The position numbers and the translations under genes were made by a program. Below are positions 16,234 through 24,761 of a DNA stretch of 40,034 nt, piece after piece; positions within the stretch are counted from its first letter, which is position 1; each line of letters starts with the position of its first letter. The notes below the pieces were generated by a model. The model was not told where the DNA came from. It made no database searches and was given only the letters and a program-made list of their open reading frames with translations. Source of the DNA: CBDVBZ01 sp965372355 (lineage in GTDB: Bacteria; Krumholzibacteriota; Krumholzibacteriia; WVZY01). Location: positions 1 to 40,034 of the forward strand of contig CBDVBZ010000014.1 in assembly GCA_965372355.1 (NCBI GenBank). The letters run 5' to 3'.

Positions 16234-17115
16234 CTAGCCCACGCGTGCGGCAAGAGCGTCCATATCGAGCAGACCGAGAAGTCGTCCGTCCTGTTCCCTG
16301 ACAGCCGCGGCCTTGAGCCTGTGAGATCGGAGATAGTAGTAAACTTGCGAGGCGGGTGTGTCGGCGGCAATGAGAAGCAGACCTTCCGCATCTGCAATGG
16401 GAGCATCACGGAGGATAAAGTCTCTTGCGCGCTTTCCATCGAGGTTCAGCTTGACTCGGACCATCTTCTCTTCGGTCATTGCACCAAAAAAGATAAAGAC
16501 GGCGATCAAAGGCAGCATGATAAAGCTCGTGTCTACAAAGCCGATGATCACGAACAGTACCGCAATGATCTGTCCCACGTTCTTTGCGAACCGTGTCGCC
16601 CGCAGATAGTCCATCTTCGTCGCGAGCAGACCCCGAAGGATTCGACCTCCGTCCATTGGGAACGCCGGTATCAGATTGAACGTGCCGAGCGCAATGTTTA
16701 TGAAGAGCAGATTGACGAGAAAATCATTCTCGAAGGTCAGGGGCTCCCTGCGGATCATCAACACGGTGAATAGCATCAACGCCAGCACGAAGTTGACCAG
16801 CGGACCGGAGATCGCCACAACGATCTCCTGCTTGGGATCGTCAGGGATTCTCTCCGCGCGCGCCATCCCCCCAATGGGCAGCAAGATGATGTCACGGACA
16901 ACGATCCCGTAGCGTCGCACCTGCAGGCTGTGGCCGAGTTCGTGGAGGACCACGCAGACAAACACGGCCAGCACGAGCAGCACGGCCCACGCCGCATCCA
17001 CCCAACCTCCCCTCAGACCCGCCTCCACCCCGAAAGCGACCAGAATCAGGGGAAAAGTGAAGTGGATTCGGACGGGAATCCCAAAAAATGACGCAAATTT
17101 CAGTGTGTTACGCAT
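16234..17115 (-). CDS. M50-family (site-2 protease-like) membrane metallopeptidase
   Basis: A 293-residue polytopic membrane protein with the zinc motif HELGH in an early transmembrane helix (about residue 60) and the second metal-binding motif NLIPAFPMDGGRILRGLL near residue 145, which define the S2P/SpoIVFB intramembrane protease group. The last ~90 residues are a soluble tail with a CBS-like stretch (ILRDAPIADAEGLLLIAADTP ... LLGLLDMDAL), as in other CBS-containing M50 peptidases, perhaps a sensor for a ligand. It likely cuts a membrane-bound regulator or small protein; the substrate is unknown. No strong ribosome site precedes the ATG. It diverges from the outer-membrane protein gene across a 78-base gap with a dyad. 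Confidence 0.9.
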   Translation of the reverse strand: MRNTLKFASFFGIPVRIHFTFPLILVAFGVEAGLRGGWVDAAWAVLLVLAVFVCVVLHELGHSLQVRRYGIVVRDIILLPIGGMARAERIPDDPKQEIVVAISGPLVNFVLALMLFTVLMIRREPLTFENDFLVNLLFINIALGTFNLIPAFPMDGGRILRGLLATKMDYLRATRFAKNVGQIIAVLFVIIGFVDTSFIMLPLIAVFIFFGAMTEEKMVRVKLNLDGKRARDFILRDAPIADAEGLLLIAADTPASQVYYYLRSHRLKAAAVREQDGRLLGLLDMDALAARVG

Positions 17116-17140
17116 CTCTGCATTCTGCCCCGATGGCGGC

Positions 17141-17174
17141 GAAGGGGCGATGTCGCCCTTTACGTCGCCCCTTC
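17141..17174. repeat. 10-bp dyad in a divergent intergenic region, flanking a -35 box
   Basis: GAAGGGGCGA (17141-17150) and TCGCCCCTTC (17165-17174) are exact reverse complements separated by 14 bases. The -35 box proposed for the outer-membrane protein gene (17159-17164) lies between the arms. An inner dyad GGGCGA/TCGCCC (17145-17158) overlaps the left arm. This layout suits an operator that could control one or both divergent genes. Confidence 0.5.
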
Positions 17175-17187
17175 AGGGCATTAGATT
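17159..17187 (+). promoter_or_regulatory. Promoter for a predicted leaderless outer-membrane protein gene
   Basis: TTTACG (17159-17164), 17 bases, TAGATT (17182-17187). Transcription starting seven bases beyond the -10 would begin at the A of the ATG at 17194. No Shine-Dalgarno stands at a workable distance, which agrees with a leaderless message. Each box matches the consensus at only four of six positions. Confidence 0.45.
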
Positions 17188-17193
17188 AGGGTT

Positions 17194-17853
17194 ATGCGAT
17201 CAATCCTTTTTGCGCTCACCACGGCGGCGCTCCTTGTGGCCTCCGGCACGGCTGCTCTCGCCCAACCGGAAGCAGAACCCGAGAAGACCAAGGATCCCCA
17301 CCGCGATCGGCTCGGCATCCGGGCCGGCTACGTGGGGACATCGAGCAGCATCGGCAATGCCTTTGGCAACGGCATGGACCTGTCGCTTCACTGGGTCCAT
17401 CGGTTCAAGTACCCGTTTGCCCTCGATGCGACGCTCGGCGCCGTCTATCTGGGCAGCACGGGACGAGAGGATATCACAATCTCGATATTTGGCCAGCGCT
17501 TTGACAATGTCAGCATGCGCTTACTCCACATCACCGTGGCCCCGATGATGGAGTTCGGTCTCGGCGAGCGGACGCACCTTTTTTTGTCCGTGGGCGGCGG
17601 CATGTACAGGGTAAGCGTGCTCATCGACCAGGCTTTCTCAGAGGCTGATTTGAGCAACAGCCACTTTGGGGTGGTCGCGGGCGGCGGGATTATCCGCCAG
17701 ATCAGTGGCAACTGGTTTCTCGACGCGAGCGTCAAGGCCCACAAGTTCTGGACCTCCGCGGACATCGATGACTGGTTCTTTCGTTATTCGCAGGGAGACG
17801 GCAACCCCGTCTTCTACAATGTCTCGCTCGGTCTGATGCTGCGTCTTTTCTGA
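17194..17853 (+). CDS. Outer-membrane beta-barrel protein
   Basis: A 219-residue exported protein: signal peptide MRSILFALTTAALLVASG with cleavage after ALA, a short charged linker, then alternating hydrophobic/polar strands (RLGIRAGYVG, MDLSLHWVHRF, HLFLSVGGGMYRV, VVAGGGIIRQI) ending NVSLGLMLRLF with the terminal Phe typical of barrels inserted by the BAM machinery. About eight strands fit an OmpA/OmpW-size barrel; no peptidoglycan-binding domain follows. Function cannot be assigned. It is a single gene converging with the GT-C/TPR gene and divergent from the M50 peptidase. Confidence 0.75.
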   Translation: MRSILFALTTAALLVASGTAALAQPEAEPEKTKDPHRDRLGIRAGYVGTSSSIGNAFGNGMDLSLHWVHRFKYPFALDATLGAVYLGSTGREDITISIFGQRFDNVSMRLLHITVAPMMEFGLGERTHLFLSVGGGMYRVSVLIDQAFSEADLSNSHFGVVAGGGIIRQISGNWFLDASVKAHKFWTSADIDDWFFRYSQGDGNPVFYNVSLGLMLRLF

Positions 17854-17880
17854 TTTCCAAGGTTACCAGCGTTCCCATCT

Positions 17881-19941
17881 CTATGGCGTCGCCTGCACGG
17901 TGTCGCCCTCGAGAACGATTCGAAGCTTCTCGAGAACACCCTGGGCGTTCCGGTCGTTTGGCCGCAGCACCAAATACTGTTTCATCGTGTCGTACGCCTC
18001 GGAAACCTCCGATCTCTGGACATACACCATCGCCAGGTTCTTGTAGCTGTTCGCGTACTCCGGATCGGTCTCGATCGCCTGTCTGAACGCTTCCATGGCC
18101 CGGTCCATATCTCCGGACTGGGCGTACGCGGCCCCAAGGTTGTTATACGCCTTTGTATACCGGGGGTTCATCTTGATGACGCGTTGGAAGTAGCCGGCGG
18201 CTTCCCTGTAACGTTTGAGCTCGGAGTATGTAATACCGAGGTTGTTGTATGCTTCCAGCATGGTCGGGTTCAGCTCTATGGCGCGCTGGTAAGCCCCAAT
18301 CGCCGGCTCGTACATTCTGAGCTGTCTCAGTGTCTGACCAAAATCATACTGCACCGAGGGAATATTCGGATTGAGGTCGACCGCCATGCCGTAGTCGCTC
18401 ACCGCCTTGAACAAATCCCCTCCCTCCTTGTAGATCACCGCGCGCTGCAGATAGGAGTCGACGTAGCCGGGCTTGATCTCGATGGCGCGGTTGATCTCTT
18501 CAATCGCCTTTTCCATATCACCCAGCTTGCCCCATCGCCTTGCCTTGTGAGTGGATTCACGCCAGCGCACATCGTCATCCGCCAGCGCGAACAGACCCGG
18601 TCGAGTCATTACGACAACCAGCACGATCAACCCGACCGGTAGAAGCTGACGCCGGACATTGGCGATGGCCCCCGGGACTATCACCAACAAGGTCTGGGCG
18701 GCATAAAGGGCGAGCACCGGTGCAATCTGGGCGCGGTATCGCGCGGTGATAAAAAACAGAATGATCGACGTCGCGAAGGCCAGGACATACCCGTAGAGGA
18801 GAAAGTGTTTTCGCCAGTCCTTGATCGAATAGAACATGCCGATCATTCCCAGGCTGATCAGCATCCAGAAATTCACGAACAACACCCGCAGGGCCGAGTG
18901 GTCTTGTCGCGCTACGTCGTAGCTTTCGATCTGGGGGACCTCGTAACCGTTGAAAAACATCGCCGTCTTTCTCAGAAGCAGCACGAGCTCCTGCCGGGGA
19001 TGCTCCTTTATAAACTCGAAAGCCTCTCGGTACCAGTATCGTGACAACTCCGAGGCCGTGATTTCCCGACCAAGATGTCTCTCGACGTACTTCTTGACGG
19101 CGTCGTCCGTCACCAGATTGATTCCCTTTGGGGGATAGAAAATGCCCGTGGCATCCTCGCTGTTGCCAACGTAGAAATTCACACCGCCGTTCGAGGTGAT
19201 CGGCACGAAATCCCGATCGGCCAGATAGTTGTGAATAGTGGCTGGAAGAATCGTGACAATCACACTAATAAGCAGGATCCCGACGCTCGGCAGACGCCTC
19301 CGCTCACCCGACACGAAGGCGATCCAAACGACAACCACGACGAGGAAAACCAGGATATTGGCACGCGCCAGTGCTGAGAGACCAATCAGGGCCCCTACAA
19401 GGACATACTTTCCAAGACCGGGACGATCCTTCCAGTGATACAGCGCAAGAAGCGCCGTCATGTTCAGGACCGTACCCAGCCACATCATGAGCAGTTGGCC
19501 CTCGTAGAACGTTGCCGCGCCATAGAGCGCGAGAAGAACCGCTCCGAGCAGTGCGACGCTTGGCCGAAGCACGTTTCTGCCCACGAGATAGGTGAGCAGC
19601 ACCGCAATGGCGCCACCCAGAACCTGGATGATCCGAACGATCGCGATGCTCTTGCCGAATATTCCAAACAGGACTGCAAGGACGTAGGGATAGAGAGGAC
19701 CCATGAAGAACGCTTCGCTGCGTATGATTCGTCCTCCCAGTATGTCGGTGGCCATGTTGTAGTAGTATTCGGAATCCATGATCGGCACCGTCACGCGCAG
19801 CGCGTCGGCACTCTGTACGACATAGATGAGTTTGAGCAGGAACGACCCGACAAATAACGCGACTAACCACCGTGAGTTGCCGGTGAGCGCTGAATCGAGC
19901 CTGTCGAGAAAGGACGTTTTTCTGGATTCCTCGTTGGTCAT
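17881..19941 (-). CDS. GT-C (GT39/ArnT-like) membrane glycosyltransferase fused to C-terminal TPR repeats
   Basis: A 686-residue protein. Residues about 20-440 are a GT-C membrane domain with about 11 hydrophobic helices and the first-loop acidic motif MDSEYYYNMA, as in ArnT/PMT-type enzymes that move sugars from polyprenyl-phosphate donors to acceptors on the periplasmic side. Residues about 450-670 are six TPR units (AIEEINRAIEIKPGYVDSYL, EAYNNLGITYSELKRYREAAG and similar). The fusion suggests that the TPR part, outside the membrane, binds a protein or a growing complex near the catalytic loop. It converges with the barrel gene and diverges from pyrE. The acceptor, lipid or protein, is unknown. 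Confidence 0.82.
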   Translation of the reverse strand: MTNEESRKTSFLDRLDSALTGNSRWLVALFVGSFLLKLIYVVQSADALRVTVPIMDSEYYYNMATDILGGRIIRSEAFFMGPLYPYVLAVLFGIFGKSIAIVRIIQVLGGAIAVLLTYLVGRNVLRPSVALLGAVLLALYGAATFYEGQLLMMWLGTVLNMTALLALYHWKDRPGLGKYVLVGALIGLSALARANILVFLVVVVVWIAFVSGERRRLPSVGILLISVIVTILPATIHNYLADRDFVPITSNGGVNFYVGNSEDATGIFYPPKGINLVTDDAVKKYVERHLGREITASELSRYWYREAFEFIKEHPRQELVLLLRKTAMFFNGYEVPQIESYDVARQDHSALRVLFVNFWMLISLGMIGMFYSIKDWRKHFLLYGYVLAFATSIILFFITARYRAQIAPVLALYAAQTLLVIVPGAIANVRRQLLPVGLIVLVVVMTRPGLFALADDDVRWRESTHKARRWGKLGDMEKAIEEINRAIEIKPGYVDSYLQRAVIYKEGGDLFKAVSDYGMAVDLNPNIPSVQYDFGQTLRQLRMYEPAIGAYQRAIELNPTMLEAYNNLGITYSELKRYREAAGYFQRVIKMNPRYTKAYNNLGAAYAQSGDMDRAMEAFRQAIETDPEYANSYKNLAMVYVQRSEVSEAYDTMKQYLVLRPNDRNAQGVLEKLRIVLEGDTVQATP

Positions 19942-19989
19942 GGTTGGCTAAAGGCTAATTCAGCGGCCCGTCACGACGCAAGGAAACTC

Positions 19990-20018
19990 TTGACGGAGTG
20001 GGCCTGCGAACATACGCT
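19990..20018 (+). promoter_or_regulatory. Promoter of pyrE
   Basis: TTGACG (19990-19995), 17 bases, TACGCT (20013-20018). The downstream string TACGCTACTGCG is nearly the same as the TAAGCTACTGCG found at the promoter of the dehydrogenase operon (26337-26348). The leader would be about 20 bases and holds the ribosome site ACGGAG. Confidence 0.5.
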
Positions 20019-20045
20019 ACTGCGGAAACGAAACGGAGCCACGCC

Positions 20046-20588
20046 ATGTCACACCGCGATGAACTTCTGAAGATCCTCCTCAAGCAGTCGTTCAAGAAAG
20101 GCGACTTCACTCTCGCCTCGGGACAAAAAAGTACGTACTACATTGACGGCAAGCAAACGACCCTGGACTCCAGGGGCGCCTACCTCGTCGCCCGTATCTT
20201 CCTCGTCATGATGGCCGCCGACGTGCCGGATGCCATCGGTGGACTGACGCTGGGAGCCGACCCGATCATCGGCTCGATGCTCTCACTCGCCGGGATGGAG
20301 GATCTGGAGCTCAAGGGGATCATCGTCCGCAAAGAGGCAAAGGGACACGGCACCGGGCAGCTGACCGAGGGACCGTTGTCGAAGGGCGACCGGGTGGTGA
20401 TCATCGAGGACGTCGTGACAACGGGCGGTTCGTCCGCCAGGGCGATCCAGGCAATACGGGACGCAGGCGGTCAGGTCACACGCGTGCTCGTCGTAGTCGA
20501 TCGCGAGCAAGGCGGCAGGGACAACCTGCGCAAGATCGGTTGCCGACTCGAATCGATTTTCAATATTGGTGAACTACTGGATGCGTAG
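20046..20588 (+). CDS. pyrE: Orotate phosphoribosyltransferase
   Basis: PyrE joins orotate to phosphoribosyl pyrophosphate to make OMP in pyrimidine synthesis, in the cytoplasm. The 180-residue protein has the type I PRTase PRPP loop VVIIEDVVTTGGS, the catalytic flexible loop RKEAKGHGTGQL, the N-terminal FTLASGQKSTYYIDGK and the GADPI segment typical of the family. The start at 20046 is preceded by ACGGAG at seven bases; an upstream in-frame start at 19998 falls inside the promoter. It is a single gene whose end faces the next gene with a 17-base gap containing a tiny GGGG/CCCC stem. Confidence 0.95.
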   Translation: MSHRDELLKILLKQSFKKGDFTLASGQKSTYYIDGKQTTLDSRGAYLVARIFLVMMAADVPDAIGGLTLGADPIIGSMLSLAGMEDLELKGIIVRKEAKGHGTGQLTEGPLSKGDRVVIIEDVVTTGGSSARAIQAIRDAGGQVTRVLVVVDREQGGRDNLRKIGCRLESIFNIGELLDA

Positions 20589-20605
20589 GGGAATGCCCCG
20601 ATCTG

Positions 20606-21772
20606 TCAACCGAGGTCCTCGCTGAAACGCGACTGCAGCCTGCCAATCACCATTCCACCCGCTACGGCAACATAGAGACCCACTCCGACCGCGACAACAT
20701 GCCCCGCGTATGGGATAAGGGTCAACACGTACGCGAGAACACCCCACGCTGCGACCAGCGCCGCAATAACGCCGACCGATGCGACGTATTCGTGATTCAT
20801 CTTGATCATTGCGGAGATTACCCGGCGAGGATTCAGGATGTTCTTGACGTTGCGTTCCGGTCCATTCGCCATCACGAGCACGGCCGGGACGTAGAGCAGG
20901 GTCAGGGTCGATATCACCACGATCATGATTGGACTGTTCTGTATCACCGTCCACGCATACGATTGTGTGTCGCCCATCATGGCGACGACCGTTGCCAGCA
21001 CAATGAAGGGGACGTACAACTCCACGCAGATGATCAACGCGACACCGAGCGGCCTGAGCACGGTGTTGACGGGGTCGGACTTGACACCGTGCCACAGGGG
21101 AGGCTTTGTCTCACCGGCGGCGGCGACACGGATCACCTCTGCCATCCAGAGATAGAGGAGAAAAGCGCCCGGGAGCGCCACGCTCGGCAACCAGAAAAGC
21201 GCCGCGAAGACCAAAGTGGGAATCGCCAGATAGAGCGGGCCACGCGCGAGCGGATAGCCAGCGAGGGTGCCGGGGATGTTCCAGATGGGCTCGGGCCTCG
21301 ATAGATAGTGAAGCTCTTGCCACTCGTCCCGCTTGAGGAATCTCTTGGCCTTTTGCGCGATGGGCATGTGATAACGGTTGGCGTTCAGCGCATCCTGGAA
21401 ATGTCTGACCGCCGACGCCCGATCACCCAGGGCAACCGCCATTTCGGCGAGCTGGACGTGCTTGTTCCAGTCGCCCGTCAATCCCTCCATCTCACAAAGG
21501 AGCCGATCGTATTGCTCCCTGAGCTCGGATTGGTCGACGTCTCCGGAATCGGCGGCAGCAGCATGTGCCTGCTGTTCCTCGATGAGGGCGGCGAGCTCCG
21601 TGTCGGCTGCTTTCTTCCACTCACCCGTCTCCTCGAAGAAAATCAGGCTATCCATCGACAGATGGCCGCACCGGCACATCGCCAGGATATCGTCCCAGCT
21701 TCGGGGCTCGGGGTCCCCGCCCACCGTCTCCGGGTGATGGACGTAAAACAAGCTACGAGTCCTATTTGGCAT
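20606..21772 (-). CDS. GYF_2-like domain, TPR-like segment and multi-helix membrane domain protein
   Basis: A 388-residue protein. Residues about 5-70 (SLFYVHHPETVGG ... SWDDILAMCRCGHLSMDSLI ... GEWKKA) match the layout of GYF_2/DUF4339 domains, which sit at the N-terminus of bacterial membrane proteins. Residues about 75-160 look like a TPR-type helical pair (AEMAVALGDRASAVRHFQDAL). Residues about 180-380 hold five or six hydrophobic segments with KPPLWHGVKSDPVNTVLRPLG between them, resembling DUF4013/YIP1-like membrane domains. The start at 21772 has GCAGGAGAG upstream; a GTG at 21898 would add a tail with no similarity. The function is unknown, perhaps a membrane scaffold. Confidence 0.75.
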   Translation of the reverse strand: MPNRTRSLFYVHHPETVGGDPEPRSWDDILAMCRCGHLSMDSLIFFEETGEWKKAADTELAALIEEQQAHAAAADSGDVDQSELREQYDRLLCEMEGLTGDWNKHVQLAEMAVALGDRASAVRHFQDALNANRYHMPIAQKAKRFLKRDEWQELHYLSRPEPIWNIPGTLAGYPLARGPLYLAIPTLVFAALFWLPSVALPGAFLLYLWMAEVIRVAAAGETKPPLWHGVKSDPVNTVLRPLGVALIICVELYVPFIVLATVVAMMGDTQSYAWTVIQNSPIMIVVISTLTLLYVPAVLVMANGPERNVKNILNPRRVISAMIKMNHEYVASVGVIAALVAAWGVLAYVLTLIPYAGHVVAVGVGLYVAVAGGMVIGRLQSRFSEDLG

Positions 21773-21913
21773 GATCCGACTCTCCTGCAAAAAGAAGAAG
21801 TCGTTGCAGAGCCCGTGCCAAGAAACCCAGGACGGGCGAGAATACGCCCGACACGCGATACCGGGGAATGATCCGAAAATCGACCCAATATCGAGCACCG
21901 CACCTTAATCCCG

Positions 21914-21943
21914 TTGAAACAGACCTGATCTCATCTGTACACT
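21914..21943 (+). promoter_or_regulatory. Candidate promoter of the fasciclin lipoprotein gene
   Basis: TTGAAA (21914-21919), 18 bases, TACACT (21938-21943). The predicted start is near 21950, about 30 bases before the ATG, and lies within the inverted repeat at 21940-21959. Confidence 0.5.
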
Positions 21944-21959
21944 GGGCGCCTACCCAGTG
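21940..21959. repeat. Inverted repeat overlapping the -10 and start region of the fasciclin gene
   Basis: CACTGGG (21940-21946) and CCCAGTG (21953-21959) are exact reverse complements with a 6-base loop. The left arm overlaps the -10 box and the centre lies at the predicted start site, so it could be an operator, or a 5' hairpin if transcription starts slightly earlier. Confidence 0.5.
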
Positions 21960-21980
21960 TTCAACCAAAAGGAGCCACCC

Positions 21981-22538
21981 ATGAGAAGGTACACTCTGCC
22001 CGTTCTATGCCTGTCGATCGCAGTGGTGCTCGGTGCGTGCAGCACCGGCGGCGATCAGCAGTCAAGCTCGGGCGGGCAAACCGAATTCGCCGACAACCAC
22101 GGCCAATCCGGCGTGGTTGACGATGTCTCGAAACAGAACATCTTGCAGATCGCGATGGGATCACCCGATCACACAACCCTGGTTGCAGCCGTAAAAGCGG
22201 CCCAATTGGAGAACGTGCTGGTCAATCCCGGGCCACTCACCGTATTTGCCCCCACCAATGCCGCCTTCGACGAGCTTCCTCCGGGCACCGTGGACGAGCT
22301 TCTCAAACCGGAGAACAAGGCCAAGCTGGCGTATATCATCACATCCCACGCGTCGCCGGGGACGTTCACAGGGGATCTTCTGAGCGACGGATCGGAGATC
22401 TACCTGGCAACGGGACAGTACGTCGCGGTCGAGGTCAAAGACGGAAACACGTATGTCAACGGCGCGATGATACTCGGCACCGTCGACGCGTCGAACGGCG
22501 TGGTCCACGTCGTAGACAAGGTCTTTCTGTTCGATTGA
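21981..22538 (+). CDS. Fasciclin (FAS1) domain lipoprotein
   Basis: A 185-residue protein starting with a lipoprotein signal peptide (VVLGACSTGG; lipobox LGAC). After a polar linker, residues about 55-185 form one FAS1 domain: ILQIAMGSPDHTTLVAAVKA, TVFAPTNAAFDEL, the H1/H2 landmarks and VDASNGVVHVVDKVFL at the end. FAS1 domains mediate adhesion or protein-protein contact at the cell surface. The start at 21981 is set by AAAGGAG six bases upstream; an ATG at 21957 lacks one and breaks the signal. It is monocistronic and ends before a strong terminator. Confidence 0.9.
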   Translation: MRRYTLPVLCLSIAVVLGACSTGGDQQSSSGGQTEFADNHGQSGVVDDVSKQNILQIAMGSPDHTTLVAAVKAAQLENVLVNPGPLTVFAPTNAAFDELPPGTVDELLKPENKAKLAYIITSHASPGTFTGDLLSDGSEIYLATGQYVAVEVKDGNTYVNGAMILGTVDASNGVVHVVDKVFLFD

Positions 22539-22566
22539 TCGAGCGGTGGGATATTTCTTGAGAGAT

Positions 22567-22593
22567 GTGCGGGCGGCCCCAGGCCGCCCGCAC
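22567..22593. terminator. Strong bidirectional terminator hairpin
   Basis: GTGCGGGCGGCC (22567-22578) and GGCCGCCCGCAC (22582-22593) form a perfect 12-bp GC-rich stem with a 3-base loop between two convergent genes. The plus-strand side is followed by GTGTTTGTCC, a poor U tract, so termination may rely on the stem strength. Confidence 0.8.
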
Positions 22594-22622
22594 GTGTTTG
22601 TCCGTGGGTATTGGACGTGATC

Positions 22623-24701
22623 CTAGTTGACGCTCTTCAGCTCCAGCTCGATGCCTTGCGCTGGAACTTCCTGTTTAACAAGCAGATGCGGAGATGCTGT
22701 GTCGTAGTAGAGGTACGATTCTCCATCGGCCCGCTTGATCTTCACCTTGAACGTCGAGAACTTGCCGGCGGGGGTTTCCACATCGACGACCTCGAGGATC
22801 TCGACATCCGCATTTTGCACGCTCCCCGTCTGGCTATCGACGACCGGAAACCGATATGCCTTGCCCACCTCCATCGGAAGACAGGTGATCGCGTACTCGA
22901 CCGTACCGTCCAGGATGGTTCCGTCGACCAGGTCAAAGGACACCTCCTTGGACTCCGGCGATCCCATGTCCTTAACCGTGCCCTTACCGGACGTCTCGGT
23001 GAACGTGAATTCCGCCCCCATGGTCTGAGGCCCCATCTGCATACTTGCCCTGTACGCCACGGGTGACAGATCCTTGACGCGAAACTCCTGGCTCTCCTCC
23101 ATCGTGATCATTCCCGTGATCTTGCTCGACACCGCCACCACGTCCTCCCTCTTCTCCACCTGGACGATCATATCGCCGAGCACCATCCCCTGGGCGGCCA
23201 GCGAGTACGTGACGGAACGGTTCGTGAGATTGGACGTATCGTACTCGTAGTCAACCGGCTGAACCACCATCAGCGCGAGCGATACCGGCTCACCCGTGAG
23301 ATCGAACATCTCGACATCGGCGACAGCCTCGACCTTTTCCGCAATCTGCTGCCCGTCACCGACCAGAACGACGTATGCCCGGTCCGGGTGCAGGTACTCT
23401 CCCATAACGCGTGACACATCCTCGATCGTGACGGCGTTCATGCGGTCACGGTAGTTCTCGAGGTCCTTCTGATCGAGCCCAAGCAGCTTGTAACGCGTCA
23501 CCTGCATGGCGATTTGATCGGGTGTCTCGATCGTGATCGGAAAATTGCCAACAAGGTACGATTTTGCATCGTTGAGCTCTTCTTGGGTCACCGGCTCTTC
23601 GGTGATGCGCTCGAGCTCACTCATCAGCTCGACGAGTACGCTATCGGTAACCTCGGTTCTCACCGGTGTTCTGGCGACAAAGAATCCCAGGTCCTTTTCC
23701 CTCGCAAAGCTCGTCCTGATCGAATACGTCCATCCCTTTGTCTCCCGGATGTTGGCAAACAATCTCGAAGACGACCCACCCCCGAGAATGCGATTGCCGA
23801 CGATGATCGCCGGCCAATCGGGGTTCGTAGCATCAGGGGCGAGATGGCCGACAAAGATCTCCGTCTGAACGGCACCTGTTTTGTGATAGAGAAAGATCTT
23901 GGTTTCGCCCGCCTCGGGAGCGCCGCCATACGTAACCTGCTGCGGTGTCCCCGGCTCCCAGCCACCAAACCGGTTCTCCAGTGACTTCCGCACGTCCTTC
24001 CATTTGACATCGCCAACCACGGCGATCATCACGTTGTTGGGGACAAAATTCGTCTTGTAGAAGTTGACGAGGTCATCGCGTGTTATCGCCTCAACGGATC
24101 CTACCGTGGGCTGCTTGGCGTACGGATGATCGCCGTACACGCGGTTTCTCAAGTGACGCTGCCCCACGGCGGCGGGCTGGGACAGCTCCAGCTCGAGCGC
24201 GGTCTTGATGCGCTTGCTGATAAGCGCCAGCTCGTCTTCCGGAAACGTCGGGTGCAGCACGATATCCTGGAGATAATCGTACGCGACATCCAGATACTCG
24301 CCGAGGATACCGATCGATACGGCCGAGTAGTCCCCGGTGGTCCAGCTATTGACGGATCCACCAACCGACTCGATCCACTTGGCCAACTGGAGCGCCGATC
24401 TCGTCTCGGTACCCTTGTTGAGCTGATCGATAGTGAAATTGGCCAGCGCTTCCTTGCCATCCGGGTCCACCGCATCGCCGGTCTTGAAAATCATGTAGAT
24501 GGAAACAACAGGCTGCTCGTGGTGTTCCACAACGAGCCCTTCCATCCCGCTCTTGAGTTCGAACTCTTTAAACTTCGGAAACGACAGTTTCTTTACCTTC
24601 TCGGGTTCCGGCCGAGGCTCCACGGCCTGACCCATCACGGTGAACGACAGCAGTACCATCACCGCTATCGCTCCGAGGATCGCTCTTGTTTTCCAGCTCA
24701 T
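22623..24701 (-). CDS. M16-family peptidase-like protein without zinc motif, with C-terminal DUF3108-like domain
   Basis: A 692-residue exported protein (signal anchor about residues 5-28, AILGAIAVMVLLSFTVMG). Residues about 45-465 carry two M16 domains, but where active members have HxxEH this one has ANFTIDQLNKGT, so it cannot bind zinc; many bacterial M16 enzymes work as a pair of one active and one inactive subunit, and this is the partner of the gene just upstream. It keeps the R/Y residues of the substrate pocket in the second half (GGGSSSRLFANIRETKGWTY). Residues about 480-692 are an extra beta-rich domain ending VETPAGKFSTFKVK ... YYDTASPHLLVKQE, which resembles DUF3108. The start at 24701 follows AAGGAGG by nine bases. 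The likely location is the periplasm. Confidence 0.88.
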   Translation of the reverse strand: MSWKTRAILGAIAVMVLLSFTVMGQAVEPRPEPEKVKKLSFPKFKEFELKSGMEGLVVEHHEQPVVSIYMIFKTGDAVDPDGKEALANFTIDQLNKGTETRSALQLAKWIESVGGSVNSWTTGDYSAVSIGILGEYLDVAYDYLQDIVLHPTFPEDELALISKRIKTALELELSQPAAVGQRHLRNRVYGDHPYAKQPTVGSVEAITRDDLVNFYKTNFVPNNVMIAVVGDVKWKDVRKSLENRFGGWEPGTPQQVTYGGAPEAGETKIFLYHKTGAVQTEIFVGHLAPDATNPDWPAIIVGNRILGGGSSSRLFANIRETKGWTYSIRTSFAREKDLGFFVARTPVRTEVTDSVLVELMSELERITEEPVTQEELNDAKSYLVGNFPITIETPDQIAMQVTRYKLLGLDQKDLENYRDRMNAVTIEDVSRVMGEYLHPDRAYVVLVGDGQQIAEKVEAVADVEMFDLTGEPVSLALMVVQPVDYEYDTSNLTNRSVTYSLAAQGMVLGDMIVQVEKREDVVAVSSKITGMITMEESQEFRVKDLSPVAYRASMQMGPQTMGAEFTFTETSGKGTVKDMGSPESKEVSFDLVDGTILDGTVEYAITCLPMEVGKAYRFPVVDSQTGSVQNADVEILEVVDVETPAGKFSTFKVKIKRADGESYLYYDTASPHLLVKQEVPAQGIELELKSVN

Positions 24702-24761
24702 AACCCCTGTCCTCCTTGGTGTGTTCATCGTTGATCCCACGCGTTCATCGGTCTCGATCGC

